DNA from: Phytophthora hibernalis
Lineage: Eukaryota; Oomycota; Peronosporomycetes; Peronosporales; Peronosporaceae
Direction: 5' to 3'
Assembly (NCBI GenBank): GCA_012656075.1
Contig: JAAKBF010000038.1
Coordinates: 186,001 to 250,000 of the forward strand
Length of the DNA stretch: 64,000 bases
This document shows positions 34,690 to 45,989 of this stretch, in pieces (the stretch's first letter is position 1; each line of letters opens with the position of its first letter). The notes below the pieces were generated by a model. That model did not search any database. It had not been told where the DNA came from and saw only the letters and a list, made by a program, of their open reading frames with translations. The translations under genes and the position numbers were made by a program.

Positions 34690-36960
34690 GGTTCACTAAT
34701 GACGTCTCGCTCAAAGAAGCTCGCAAGTTAATCCGACAAACTGATGTGGCGTTCGTAGCAGGAGACTAAGTCCAAATCAAGAATCAGCACTGCGCGAATG
34801 GATCAAAGCGATACTGAAGGCTGATCCGATTCGGCCAAGCATGGCACCGCATGTCGCACCTACATTTTGCATTAAAAAGGCTGTAGGGTGGATAAGTGTG
34901 CATAATTATCACGCTATGAACGAGCGAACCATTCGACATTCTTCACCCATACCGCGGAACGCCATTTTTGACAGAATGAGTGGGCCTTTTGGTTGAGCTG
35001 GTTTGACCTCTTATCGGGGTATTACTAGTTGCGAATGAGGGAAAAAGACATACCTTATGCCGCTTTTCAAACCCCTGATGGGCTGTCCGAGTAAATTGCG
35101 ATTCCAATGGGTTGAGAAATTCCCCGGCAACGATCAACCGCATCGTACAAGGCATTTTTACGACCTTCGTGACACTGTTGCCAATTATTTTGAAGATATT
35201 TACGTGTTTACGAAGTAGCACGATGTCGAGTCGCATGTGGAAGCAGTACGAAAGATATTGGAACGATGTTGAGACAAGAAATTATACTTGAAACTGCTCA
35301 AATCAACACTTTGTGCTGCGGAAATCCCGTACTTAGGTGATTTTGTCGGTCGTGAAGGTGTTCGAAGTGATCCTGATAAAGTTCGAGGGATATAATGGAG
35401 TGGCAGGAACCCAAAACAGTGCGAGAAGTACAGTCATTCCTAGGGACAACCGTGTATATTCAGCGGTTTTGTCGATCCGACTCTGAAATCAGTGCCCCGA
35501 TATTTGAATTAGCGAAGTCGCGAAAGAAGACATGGCTGGACTGGACCCAAGAACATCACAAAGCGTTTGAGGAACTCAAAACAGCATTGAGTAGTACACC
35601 AGTTCTGGTTTAGCCAAAATTCTCGAAACCTTTTGTATTAGAACGGATGCGTCCCGATTTGCCGTGGGGGTGTTCTTTTCCAGCATATAGACGAAGGATT
35701 GGAAATACCTATCACGTTTTTGGTAGAAAAATGAGAGCGGTGGAATTGTATTACCCAACGCACGAACAAGAAATGCTGGCCATTGTGCACTGTTTACACA
35801 TTTGGAGAGTATATTTACTGGGCGGAGGGTGTCTGGTTGAGACTGACCATAATTCATTAGAGCGCGTGTTAATGCAGAAGAGTATCCATCGAAGACTCTG
35901 CCGGTGGTATGTCTTGCTTATGAATTTTTAATTTGCGTTTTCGATACATTCCCAGCTCTACCAGTACAGTAGCTGACGCTATGAGACGACGTCCTGGCTT
36001 TGATTTTTTACAGCAGAAGCAGCGGCAGATGAATACTGCAAGTCGACTCCAGCCAATAGCGCTATTAGCGATGATTCGAACTGCTGAGGGTAAGGCTGGA
36101 TACAATCAGGATGAGCCCCTGAACAGCCAAAACGTGCTGGGACATTTGTTTTTAATAACGAGGAGAAGATGGTTCGCTCGATTTGCGGTGAGAAATCTAG
36201 AATTTTTATCCCGCAAGCGGCAGTCGAGTTGCAAAACACGATATTATGGGAGCTGCACGAAATTGCAAGTTCTGGACCTTCGGGGCGTCGAGAAGACAAT
36301 CGTGGCAGTCCAACAGCAGTTTATTGGAAGCGAATGCATCGATAAATTAGAAATTACATTGCGACTTGTGAGTCCTGTCAACGAAACGAACATCATTCAG
36401 GAAAAGCACCTGGTCTTCTGCATCCGCTTGAAATTCCTACAGATCGGTGGTCTTCAATAGGGATTGTTTTCAAAACCGGTCTTCCCGAAACAACAAGTGG
36501 CTACAATACAATTTTGGTCATTGCTGATAGACTGACCAAGCTAGCTCCTTTTATTGAGACGGTCGCTACAATTTCAGCCGAGCAGTTAGCTGAGATTTTT
36601 GTGAATCAGTGTTCAATTCTTCACGATGGAGCGAGCTACGAGGTAAATTTGGCTCATGCGTTGCAAATTCATCCTGTATTTCACACGATAGTGCAAAATA
36701 AATTTTGCTAAAGACTCTTCTGGATGCATTCGTGATTCAAATATGCCTAAAATAGGGATAAGAAGGCCATCTAATTGAAAAAATCATCGATCATCGGATA
36801 AAGCGCGATGGTATTGAGCAGTACAAATGCAAATGGGTCGGAAGAGCCGACGACATAACCTGGGAGCCTACTTCCAATCTGCGATCGGTACCTGGTTCGA
36901 TTCGTGAGTATCATCGGAAAGTAAACGGGGTACCAACGCGGGCCTCAAAGCGACTCCAAG
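34690..36960 (+). pseudogene. Ty3/gypsy pol (RT, RNase H, integrase) with chromodomain
   Basis: Linker VSLKEARKLIRQTDVAFVA comes first, then RT with PHVAPTFCIKKAVGWISVHN, YHAMNERTIRHSSPIPR and YFEDIYVFTK (family YFDD, second position changed to Glu). KLLKSTLCAAEIPYLGDFVG and TVREVQSFLGTTVYIQRF follow. RNase H has ERMRP, YYPTHEQEMLAIVHCLHIWR and VETDHNSLERVL. Integrase remains are AVQQQFIGSECIDKLEI with CESC-type zinc residues, then TTSGYNTILVIADRLTKLAP. Its C-terminal half is missing near 36,715. A chromodomain follows: IIDHRIKRDGIEQYKCKWVG and RADDITWEPTSNL. So this is a chromovirus-type gypsy. Many stops and frame changes are present. It is the continuation of the gag/protease half at 21,293-25,100. 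Confidence 0.9.
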
Positions 36961-37067
36961 CGCGGAACAACATCCAGAACTACGGGCTGATTATTCAAAG
37001 ATGGAGTACCACAGGAGAGGAGATTGTTTCCTGAAGGCGGTCTTTTCCTGAAGGAGGACGTGCTCTA

Positions 37068-37316
37068 GAAATTAGATCAGGGAGCGTTGGCCGTCTTGGA
37101 ACACGAAAAGACACAAGGTGTAGCTAATATCTTTCCGATACATTCACTTCGCTTTTCTCCCCGAGCTTCACAAGCCTCGCTCAAAGTTCTCTGTCGTCGG
37201 CCAGTGTTTTAAGAAGTCAGCTGGTCACCAACTCTACGCTTCCTCGCCAATACGTGATCGTACATCTACGAAGGATTGTTCTGTTCTGGAATAGGTGCCA
37301 CCATATTTACAACAAT
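37068..37316 (+). repeat. Ty3/gypsy LTR, copy 2 (3' LTR)
   Basis: Matches the inverted copy at 24,833-25,100 and follows the chromodomain at the expected distance, so it closes the gypsy element. The partner LTR lies in opposite orientation because of the inferred inversion. Confidence 0.85.
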
Positions 37317-37329
37317 TCCTTCAACTAAC

Positions 37330-38800
37330 ACCTTGCTAAAACTTTGAAGTACAGCCTTTTTCACCTTCATTTGATTATCGTTCCTATTAGTATCTCCTAA
37401 TCAATACAATCCAAAAGTGACGTACATGAATATGAAGAGAATTTTGCACACAAATTCCAATTCATTTTTCTGTATACACTCACTTTGAAACTTACCGGTA
37501 GTTTTATGAGCTCGGAAGTAAAATCCAGAGCTGTTCGTGTGAAGTCGCTGCTTTGTTACATTAAAACACCCAGCGCTATAACACCAGCAAAATCATCAAA
37601 CGTGGTTTTTCAATTCATGGGCCACCAGCGATATCCTAACGGAAAATCCTTGCTCTGGCTTCAATTTTTGTGTTGGTGGACATATATCCAATCAGAAGCC
37701 GCTCAGCTATATTTTAAGGGATTTTGCGTCATTTCTGAGCCAATTGGAACCGAGTTACAACGGCAACGCAAGGTGAATTTTGTTTTTTATTACACACTGA
37801 CAAGTTGATGGGCCACTCAAACCCAATACAAGCATTCATGTAAACTTCACACTACTGCACTTTCGATAGGAAACAACAGCGATTGCACTCCGGCTGAAGG
37901 CTGCACACCAGCTTCCTGCTGTACATTTGGGACATGTATCACCACCACCTAAGCCACGATGTCATCTTCACATGCGGTGGGGAGAACAGGTGTAGATCCA
38001 GGTCGTTGACGGACGAGGATTTGTCCTACCTTGCGGACTCTATGGCGCTTCAGAGAGCTCGTGATGCAAGTGAAGCCGCACCGACAGCGATCAGGGTTTC
38101 TGCATCCAGCACTCGTTCAATACCGGTCGCATCTGTTGAGTGACTGTCATGGTCACTGATAGCTTAGGAAGTATAACGCTTGATGGCAGAGCAAAGTCTC
38201 CGGGATCTGGAGCGATGGTGCTTGGTGAGGAGATGGAGATTCCAGAAGTGAAGAAGTCTCTGTTCGCCATCAAGCTCGTCGCCCTCATTGATCCTAAATA
38301 CAGTACATTGTATACATTGCCGGCCTACTTCAAGTTCTTATCTTAATGGGATCATGTACTTGAGACGTGAGGATAAGACTACGGATGTGTACTTCGACCC
38401 TCCCTGCTCGCGTCGTTATCGAGCTGCGAGTATGACCATTAACTCTGCAGATTAACTCGATCATTCAGCTTACGGGCCATGTAGCATGTTGTTCACGGAT
38501 ATGACAATCATACCGCATGTGTACGCGACCATCACATCAGAACCACCATACCACGTACATCGTGGTAAGCTCCCAAACACAAATCTGATCACGAACATCA
38601 TGGCAAATCGTATCAGCGCGAACCTTCAAAATGGTTGTGCGCGACCATCGCGAAAACCCACCTAGGGATGAATATCATCTCTCCTAGACCATCACTTTGA
38701 CTCGCATCCATGCTGCAAAGATACACTTCTTCGGTGAATGGGACTCACCTTGAATTCCTTCTTGCTTCTCTTGACGTACGACACCCAGCAGAGAACGAAA
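37330..38800. other. no gene recognised
   Basis: Short plus-strand frames (37485-37808, 37934-38143, 38140-38346). The last, with LGSITLDGRAKSPGSG and EMEIPEVKKSLFAIKLV, loosely recalls the region after a copia protease and could be degraded retroelement DNA, but I do not rely on it. Confidence 0.35.
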
Positions 38801-38805
38801 ATACT

Positions 38806-41580
38806 CGAACTAAATTTGAGCAGGCGGCTTTGTCAAAATATCTGCAGTCATCTCTTCAGTTCCGCAATGCTGCACATCAAGCTGATCTCGACTCTCGCGA
38901 TTTCGTACGTAGTGAAAACGATTTTCAATGTGTTTGCTCCCATTGTGTTTGACGGACTTCTTTAACAACGAGATGGCCGCCGTATTATCGCACCAAAGCA
39001 TCGGTGTGTCATACGACAACTTTAACTCATCGCAAAGTTCACGTAACCACATGATGTCGCGAACTCCTTCATTCATCGGGACATATTCTGCTTCCATTGT
39101 GATTTAGGCGTTTAGCCCCTGCTTTCTTGAGCCGTATGAAACCAAACTACTATTGATCATCGTGACATAACCGATAACATTGACGGTCGACCTTGTCGTT
39201 GGCGTAGTTTGCATCACTATAGGCTTAAATGCACATCAAATCCACCTGAGTCGATCCAATCACTATCATGCTGAGACCGTACTGTTTCGTAGCCTACATA
39301 TACCGCTTGGCTTGCGCATAATGAATTGCAGTAAACATGACATATACTGGCCGAGACAACGGACTACTGTGCAATGGCAGGCCTGGATAACGACACGAGA
39401 TATTGGAGTGCTCCGATGACTTCGCGATATGGCAACTCGCTTGATTCCTCATTTGACATTTCATGGCCAATTTACGCAGACGTCGCTTTTGGTCCCATGA
39501 CAGTCATTCATGTGGAATCTACGCATCACGTCCTCAACGTAGCTTGCTTGGCTGAAGAATAGCCGGCTCTTCTGTATGTCGATGCTAACTTCCAATCCCA
39601 GCAGGTACTTGACAGGGCCCAGCTCCACGAGTTCGAAACGTGTCGCTAATCTTTCAGCAATAGACTGGCAGCGATCGTGTTCACCCATGAGTAGCAAGTC
39701 TTCCACATAAACAGTCAGAAGCATGACTATCTCCCCCTTCTCGAGGAGGGAGTAAAGGCCATGGTCACTCTCGAGTCGCACAAATCCAAGATACAAGGTG
39801 TCAATCCAATGTCATTTTCCAGACGTGCGGTGCCTGTTTTAAACCGTATAGAGTCTTGATAAACCTCCAAATCTGAATGTTTCCTGGCGAACCACACCTT
39901 TGCGGCAACTCCATAAACACCGTTTCAGAGATCTTGCTGTCCAAGAATGCCGTTTTTACGTCGTACTGTAGAATGGTCCACCGACGTTGAACAGCAACAT
40001 ATATAGCCGCTCGTATCGTATCAAACCTTATCACCGGGGCGAAAGTCTCGTTGTAATCGACACCAAGTTTCTGTTTGAATCTGTGAATCACAAGGCGAGC
40101 CTTAAAATGCTTCACGAATCCGTTCTGGTCCTTCTTTACCGCAAAGACCCACCTATTCGTAATTACCACGCGATCATTAGCAGTGGATCGATCGACAACT
40201 TGCCACACACCATGCTTTCGGAGCGACTCTAGCTCTTCGTCGATTACTACTTGCCAATGAGCAACTAATGTCGACCGTACAGCCTGCTTATATGTTGAAG
40301 GCACTGGTACATCTCGCGAATTCAATTGCCTCTGTGCTGACAATTTTAACTCAAGCTGCAATACTCTGAGCCACTTTTGCGCTGCATAGTGAACCTCAAA
40401 ATCATCCAGCCGAGAACTTCGTTTCTGTTTTCGCCCAAAACGTGAGACCCGATGCCTAGCCACAGTATCACTTTCACCAGCATCACGTTTTTGAGAATCC
40501 GCCACTGGACCAAGTCCACGAGAACCAGCGATTTGAGCCTCAACGGATGCAAGGTCAACTGGATTTGTTGAAATAGGATCATCAAAGAGATGTGGTACCT
40601 ACTCCGATTCACCCGCCTGTTCTAAAACGCTCTCTTTTTCCGCGTCCAGACGAACGATGTCTTCGATCTGCATCCGCATCGGCACCAGGGATGATCGAGA
40701 CGGCAGAACGTGATCTCCATGGTTGTATGCGTTTGCCAGCAATTGCTCCATGTACTCGCGCCCCACTGTGTAATCTTCTATAAACATTAAATTTCCTCCA
40801 CGATGAGTTGAGGCTGAGCCACTTGCGAGATTCAAAACCTCGTAGGCCCGGGTTGTTGGAGAGTGACCAACGAGAATTGCAGTTCCCATTCTTGACGACA
40901 AATTCTTCTTTGTTGAACGCGCACCACTAGCAATATGAAAATAACACAGACTGCCTCACATTGTCAAGCACGACACATCAGGATATACACCGGACAACGT
41001 TTCATGAGGTGTCAGGCCATTCAGAACTCTAGTCGACGTCACATTCAGCGTGTACACCACATGTAGTGCAGCTTCTCTCCACAGTAAATCTGGCAAATTT
41101 GTCATGTGCAGCAGCGCTCAAATTTTGGGCAGGACACTCCCCTTTGCTCGCTAAACAATTCCATTTTCTTGAGGGATGTAGGCGTTTATCATCGTTAGTT
41201 CGATACCCTCCTTGCCGCAAAACTCCCGAATACTGTTGTAAAATTTCCCCCTTGATCCGAGTGAAGTTCTTCAACCCTGAGCTTTCTATCTCGATACTTG
41301 GCAATGACAAGACGTGCCTAGAGCTCACGATTTGAATGGTGTGCTGGCCTTTGCGAGATGACTCGTGTCGGTGGCAAACGACCAAATTGAATGGCGGAAA
41401 GCACCTATCCACCGCAGCGAAAACCTTCCGGAGAGGGTCAACGACGTAGTTATATTTTAGATTTCGCAATCCCTGGGTAACCGCACCAACACCATGACCC
41501 ATTGCCAAAATGTTTTTCTGTTGACCACACGTACATCTGGAGAGCTGTCCTAATAAAAACTGTGTATGCCACATAAGTTA
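38806..41580 (-). pseudogene. Ty1/copia element 3 (integrase remnant, RT, RNase H)
   Basis: Minus-strand order is as follows. Strongly decayed integrase-like sequence comes first (41029-41574, with KNFTRIKGEI and HPSRKWNCLASKGECP). An acidic/basic linker follows. RT (39801-40505) has STYKQAVRSTLVAHWQVVID, NRWVFAVKKDQNGFVKHFKA, LGVDYNETFAPVIRFDTIRA, YDVKTAFLDSKISETVFMEL and TLYGLKQAPHVWK. It then continues (39461-39796) with MLLTVYVEDLLLMGEHDR and LGPVKYLLGLEVSID. RNase H (38810-39097) has MEAEYVPMNEGVRDIMWLRE, WCDNTAAISLLKKSVKHNGS and TADILTKPPAQ. The catalytic YVDD is YVED. No LTR pair was found. It is a third copia lineage, unrelated in detail to elements 1 and 2. Confidence 0.9.
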
Positions 41581-41589
41581 AACACAACA

Positions 41590-42982
41590 CTGCTGACTTG
41601 AAATTTGGAAAGAAAATTCCTGTCATCCTCTAACACTTTATTTCACAATGATCAGTTAGAACAGGTTTTAAAGTACGATAATCTGGAATGGGAAAAGCGC
41701 GGCTGGTCCATTTTGGGCGTTGTATCGCCTCGATCTTCCTATAATAGCTCGATCTCCATAGAATTTCCCTCATCATTGCGCTGACAGTGATGTTTTGCAT
41801 GTGTTTGTCGTCACACAATCGGCGAGATACCGAGATGGCTACTCCTGCCCGTCACGGACGATTGAACGCAAACCGGAAACAGAGCGAATTGAAATGAAGA
41901 GATTAACACAGGGAAATTGTTTGTAAACCTGGGCTTGCTTGCAAGCTCGACGACCGACATGGCTGCATCTGCAGTACTGTGTTGACATTTCCTGCATTAT
42001 TAATAATAGACATATCTTGAACAGTAATTTTCCGCCCCCAAAACTCAAAAATTAACAGTTTTGCATTTGCATTGACGTCAAGTACCAGGTACCAAACCAA
42101 TAAAGAAGGAACTGTTGGTTTTGAATAAGTACCATGAATCTGCCTTGCAGAGGACAACAGCGGCGCAACGTCGTCAGACGTCAGACGAGTAAATTCGTTT
42201 GAAGGCACACAACTCTAATATGTACTGTACAGTCTGTACTTGAGCTGAATGACACGGCATTGCAGCCAAAGTCGACAGCGCAATACACATGTACTTCGAA
42301 GTACCGATACGATCTCTGTATTATAGTCCTCGACTTTACTGCCAGTCTCTGAATTCGCCAAAAACTTGGCACCAACCTACCGACTCAGCCGCCGCACTCT
42401 CTCGTTGCCATGCCATGTACCGGTATTGCATCTCCGTTTAATTCCTCCCCATGCGGCCATCCGCCACCATCCTCCTCGTGCGTCTCCTGCGAACACCGAA
42501 GACGCTGCAAATTCCGAGCTGCATGAGACACGGCGCGCGGCTCGAAGCAGCCAGGCCAGCTGGAACTGGAAACTGAAGTTTCGTCGGCCAATCGTAGCGC
42601 GTGTTTTCCGGGACGCCCGCAATTGGATCGACGCCATACTTGCAATCAATCCTCCAGTTCCAGTCGCGCGCGTGTCCGCGTTTCAGCCTGGAAGTCGTCG
42701 TTTCTGTAACCTTAATTTAGTGTGGCAGAGCGGCCCGTTGACTTGCACACTGTATTCCACAGAACCCTCCACACCATTTCTTCTCTGACTCGCCGCAGTC
42801 ACCACCTCCAATTGTCGAGTTGCGGCGTCTTTGGGCGTGGAAGAAGAGCACGTCGTTCGTCTCAAATCGGAGCCAAATCCCGATTGCAACCCAAGCAGCA
42901 ACCACACGAGAAGAAACGGCCCGACGCCTTTGGACATCCTGTCCAGTTGATTAATTACCCTCCACCCCACAAGCACCACACC
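41590..42982. other. intergenic region upstream of the NUDIX gene
   Basis: The left half has only short minus frames. From ~42,370 GC content rises and open frames overlap on both strands, typical of the approach to an oomycete gene. A frame in phase with the NUDIX start runs from 42,722 (MAERPVD) to 42,983; it looks like 5' UTR rather than protein. CCACACCATTTCTTCTC near 42,768 weakly resembles an oomycete initiator. Confidence 0.4.
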
Positions 42983-44123
42983 ATGCGACGCGTCGGATGC
43001 TCTCTGATTGAAGCCTCAAGCCGCACCTCACGCTTCCGTCCGCGTCCATTGGCGCTACGTCGCGCTTTCGCGACGGCCTCACGTCTCCATGACAGCGAGA
43101 ACGACTCGACCAAGCTCAGCCACGGCCACTCCTTGTACTATCATAGCAGCAGCCAACATTCGGCTGCTGCGACCGACGGAGAACACTTGGAGACTGGCTG
43201 GCCCTCAACCACACACGAAGTCCACCAAGAACAAGAAGTGAAGGACACGAGCTCCTTTTCGCGCGAGTTCGAGAAGCCCAGGATGGACGCCAGCTTCCTG
43301 GTGAACAACTACACGGCTCCGGCGCTTGCGGCCGCCTACCAGGACCGGGAATACACGCTGTGGCTGTGTGCTGAGCTACTGAGCGAGGGAAAGCTGGACG
43401 AGCTGGAAGCGGTGCTTAAACCATATCATGGTGAGCTTTTACGTGGTTGTTGGTAGGAGAACTGTAAACTGACGAGATTATGCTTCTCTTTTGTTTGCAG
43501 ACTTTTCCCAGCTTGACATGAACGCCCAGAGACAGACTCCCCTTGCCACTGCATTCGGACAACGTCACCTGGAACGGATGCGCAAGCGGCTGAGCAGATT
43601 GCCTCGTCAGATCACCAAGGCCTACTCAGCACGTGCGGCTGTTGTCATCCCGTTGTGCACGTTTGAGGGCGAACCGTCTGTGCTGTTCACACTGCGCTCA
43701 CTGACTGTGGGTAAGCACAAGGGAGAAGTGTGCTTCCCAGGAGGCATGGTGGACCCGAACGACTCGTGTATTGAAGGCACGTGTCTGCGTGAAATGAACG
43801 AAGAAGTGGGGCTTGCACCTGAAGGTGTGGACGTGCTTGGAGTCCTGCGTTGCGACTGGTCCAGCGTCACCTCCATCACTGGCATTGCTGTTACACCTGT
43901 TGTGGGCTTTATCGGCGAGATGAGCGACCGGACGCTGGCGATCAACGAGCAAGAAGTCGAGTCGTTATTCACGGTGCCGCTGCGTGACCTCATGAACCAG
44001 GACAATTGGATTCGCCACAGCAACGCCACTCCCGTCTTCACGGGCGGCCCGCATGTTGTTTGGGGCCTCACAGCCTACTTGCTGGACATTTGCCTGTCTG
44101 AAGTTTTGCAGATCAGCGACTGA
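42983..44123 (+). CDS. mitochondrial-type NUDIX hydrolase (CoA diphosphatase-like), two exons
   Basis: Exon 1 is 42,983-43,430 and exon 2 is 43,501-44,123. Together they give 1071 bases, 356 residues plus stop, with no interruption. The start ATG in CACACCATGC opens an Arg-rich N-terminus without a cluster of acids (MRRVGCSLIEASSRTSRFRP, then RRAFATAS), as in mitochondrial presequences. The NUDIX core follows: ARAAVVIPLCTFEGEPSVLF, TLRSLTVGKHKGEVCFPGG, then MVDPNDSCIEGTCLREMNEE and VGL. The R-S-x3-x3-H-x-G-E-V-x-F-P-G-G stretch is the CoA-family signature, preceding the REUXEEXGU box with its metal-binding Glu residues intact. Known relatives (NUDT7/NUDT8, Pcd1 type) cleave CoA and its derivatives to phosphopantetheine and 3',5'-ADP. 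Substrate here is inferred. It converges on the protease gene, with stops 161 bases apart. Confidence 0.9.
43431..43500 (+). other. 70-bp spliceosomal intron in the NUDIX gene
   Basis: GTGAGC at the 5' end and TTTTGTTTGCAG at the 3' end, with a CTGACGAG-type branch region ~24 bases before the acceptor. Removal joins CAT-G to AC, giving KPYH-D-FSQLDM and keeping one frame through both exons. Unspliced reading would stop at 43,456. Confidence 0.9.
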
Positions 44124-44284
44124 GAGCGCAGCAACAATGAAAATGAGAGAATATATATGGAATCTGTATCCTTACACGAACGCATCCATTTCTTCGCGAA
44201 AGCCATCGTGGCTCGTGTAGTAAGCTGGAGCTACTTTATATGTTTCAAAACTGAATGTTACTCTGGTTTGACGCCGCCACGTAT

Positions 44285-45812
44285 TCAGTGTTGGGCGTAG
44301 TATCCTTGGGAAGGTTGGACAGCAGGTTGCGGCTGGTAGTATCCGCCAGGTACGACCAGGACGGGCTGCAGCGATTGTTCATGTCGGGAGGCGCGTTTGT
44401 GTCTGCAGACACGCCGGAAGATATATGTCACGACTGAGATGATGAAGAAGAGGCCAGTATGCCCAGTACAATGGCCAGGATCAGTACGAGGTGGTTATTG
44501 TCGTCGTCGCTGAAGGATGTACCAGAAGTGCCTCCGTCGTTACCGCCAAATCCTCCATTACCGCCAGTGTTGTCGCCCGAGGAATCCGACGACGCCGGCA
44601 ACGAGACTGCCTGGGACCCAGGGGTGCACGTGCTGTTCTCCACACAGTAGAACGTCACAGACTCGTTGACGTTGTATCCAGTGTAAAACACCTTGAGGAA
44701 CGTCTCGCCGATGATCCACGTGTTGGCGTACGAGCTACTGCTACTCGACGTGGCTTGCACTTCTACCACGACCATATTAGCCCCCAGGTCGATAATGTAG
44801 TCCTCCTTCTCCAGGTAAAAGGTCACATCTCCGAACGTCAGTGCCAGTCTCGGTAGCTCCACGTCACTTGAGCACATGTAGATCCCCGACCCTGATGAAT
44901 ATTCCTGACAACCTGACAGATACGTCGACACAAAGTCCGAATACACAGAACTAGGCATCGCCAGCAGAGAAGTGCCCGAGTCCACGATACTGTCACAACT
45001 GCCACTACTTGCTGTAGAGCACGGGAAGACGGCCGTGTCGTTGCCGATCTGTAGCGCCGTCATGCCAATAGTCCAGTGTGTGGGTGTGGACGACTTGAGG
45101 TTGACAGTGTACGGCGTCAGGCCCCCGAAGAGATGAGTGCGTCGTCCACACCATTTAACAGTAAAAAACTCCCTTGTGCGTTGTCTTCTTGTGTCAAGTA
45201 CATGGAGAAGCTGGTCACGTAGTCGATGAACTGTCCGGAGGGGGACGGCAGCGTAGCCAACGAGCTGTAGGCCAATCCAAAGAGTCCTTCGGCGTCTCCT
45301 GCCAATAGGGAACTGGAGCTGCTCGGGTTCACGTTGGAGCCTTGAGCCACACCCACGACGTAGTCAGCCACTGCCACGTTGCCGAACGTGATGTCGGCCG
45401 ATGTGCCTTCTACACACACGTCCCCCGAGCCGTAGGAGATGGTGCTGGCGTCTGACGGACACGAGGACGCGCACGTGGAGCCGCTGAGGTAGTAGCACGA
45501 GATCCACAGGTCGGACGAGCCTGTGTCCACCTGCACCACGAAGGACGAGCCGTCCACCTCCATGTCGGCGAAGTAGATGGTCCCCTGGTAGTTCTCCATG
45601 TCCACGGCGTTCGAGTTGCTGTCGCTGCTCACGAGGCGGCGAGAACGCGTCCAGGGCGTCGAACCTCTCCGCATCGCCACTTTGTTCGACATGTTTGGCT
45701 GGAGGTGTGAGTGAAAGTCAAGCTTGTCAACGGGTTCGCTTAGTTTAGAGGATCGTGTCCACTTTGAATTTTGGAGGCGGCAGGTTGACGGGCTCTGCGA
45801 CAGATTGGACAC
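44285..45812 (-). CDS. pepsin-like (A1) aspartic protease with C-terminal membrane anchor; two frame breaks
   Basis: Minus strand. A basic propeptide-like stretch (MRRGSTPWTRSRRLV) precedes YQGTIYFADMEVDG and the first active site FVVQVDTGSSDLWI. Then come TISYGSGDVCVEG (flap) and FGLAYSSLATLPSPSGQFID. At a run of five G (45,122-45,126) the frame changes. The next frame gives LTPYTVNLKSS, THWTIGMTALQIG and the second active site CDSIVDSGTSLLAMP, then NTWIIGETFLKVFYTGYN. A Ser/Gly/Asp-rich stalk leads to HLVLILAIVLG. A second frame change near 44,460 opens GLFFIISVVTYIF, a basic RRVCRHKR stop-transfer and the tail YYQPQPAVQPSQGYYAQH, with TGA at 44,285-44,287. So a type I membrane protease is implied, lumenal or extracellular. 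Both catalytic Asp motifs are intact. The N-terminal signal peptide was not found; an upstream exon is likely (acceptor-like CTGTCGCAG near 45,790). The frame breaks may be mutations or assembly errors. Confidence 0.85.
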
Positions 45813-45989
45813 TTGCGTTTAGTATGAGACGACTACCGGGACCTCCTCAGCTGCAGGAGGTGACTGCAGGACGCGCTTGGAAGTGCGTCTTGATTTTCTA
45901 TGTCGTGCATTTTGCTCGCGAGTGTCTAGCGGGCTGGCTTTTCCAAGGTGCAGACGCCGGCATACTGAACTCAAGTTAACCGACAGAGA

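Noticed and set aside
42366..42788. 140-codon plus ORF and overlapping minus ORFs upstream of the NUDIX gene
   Set aside because: GC-rich promoter/UTR sequence open in several frames; no domain or start context.
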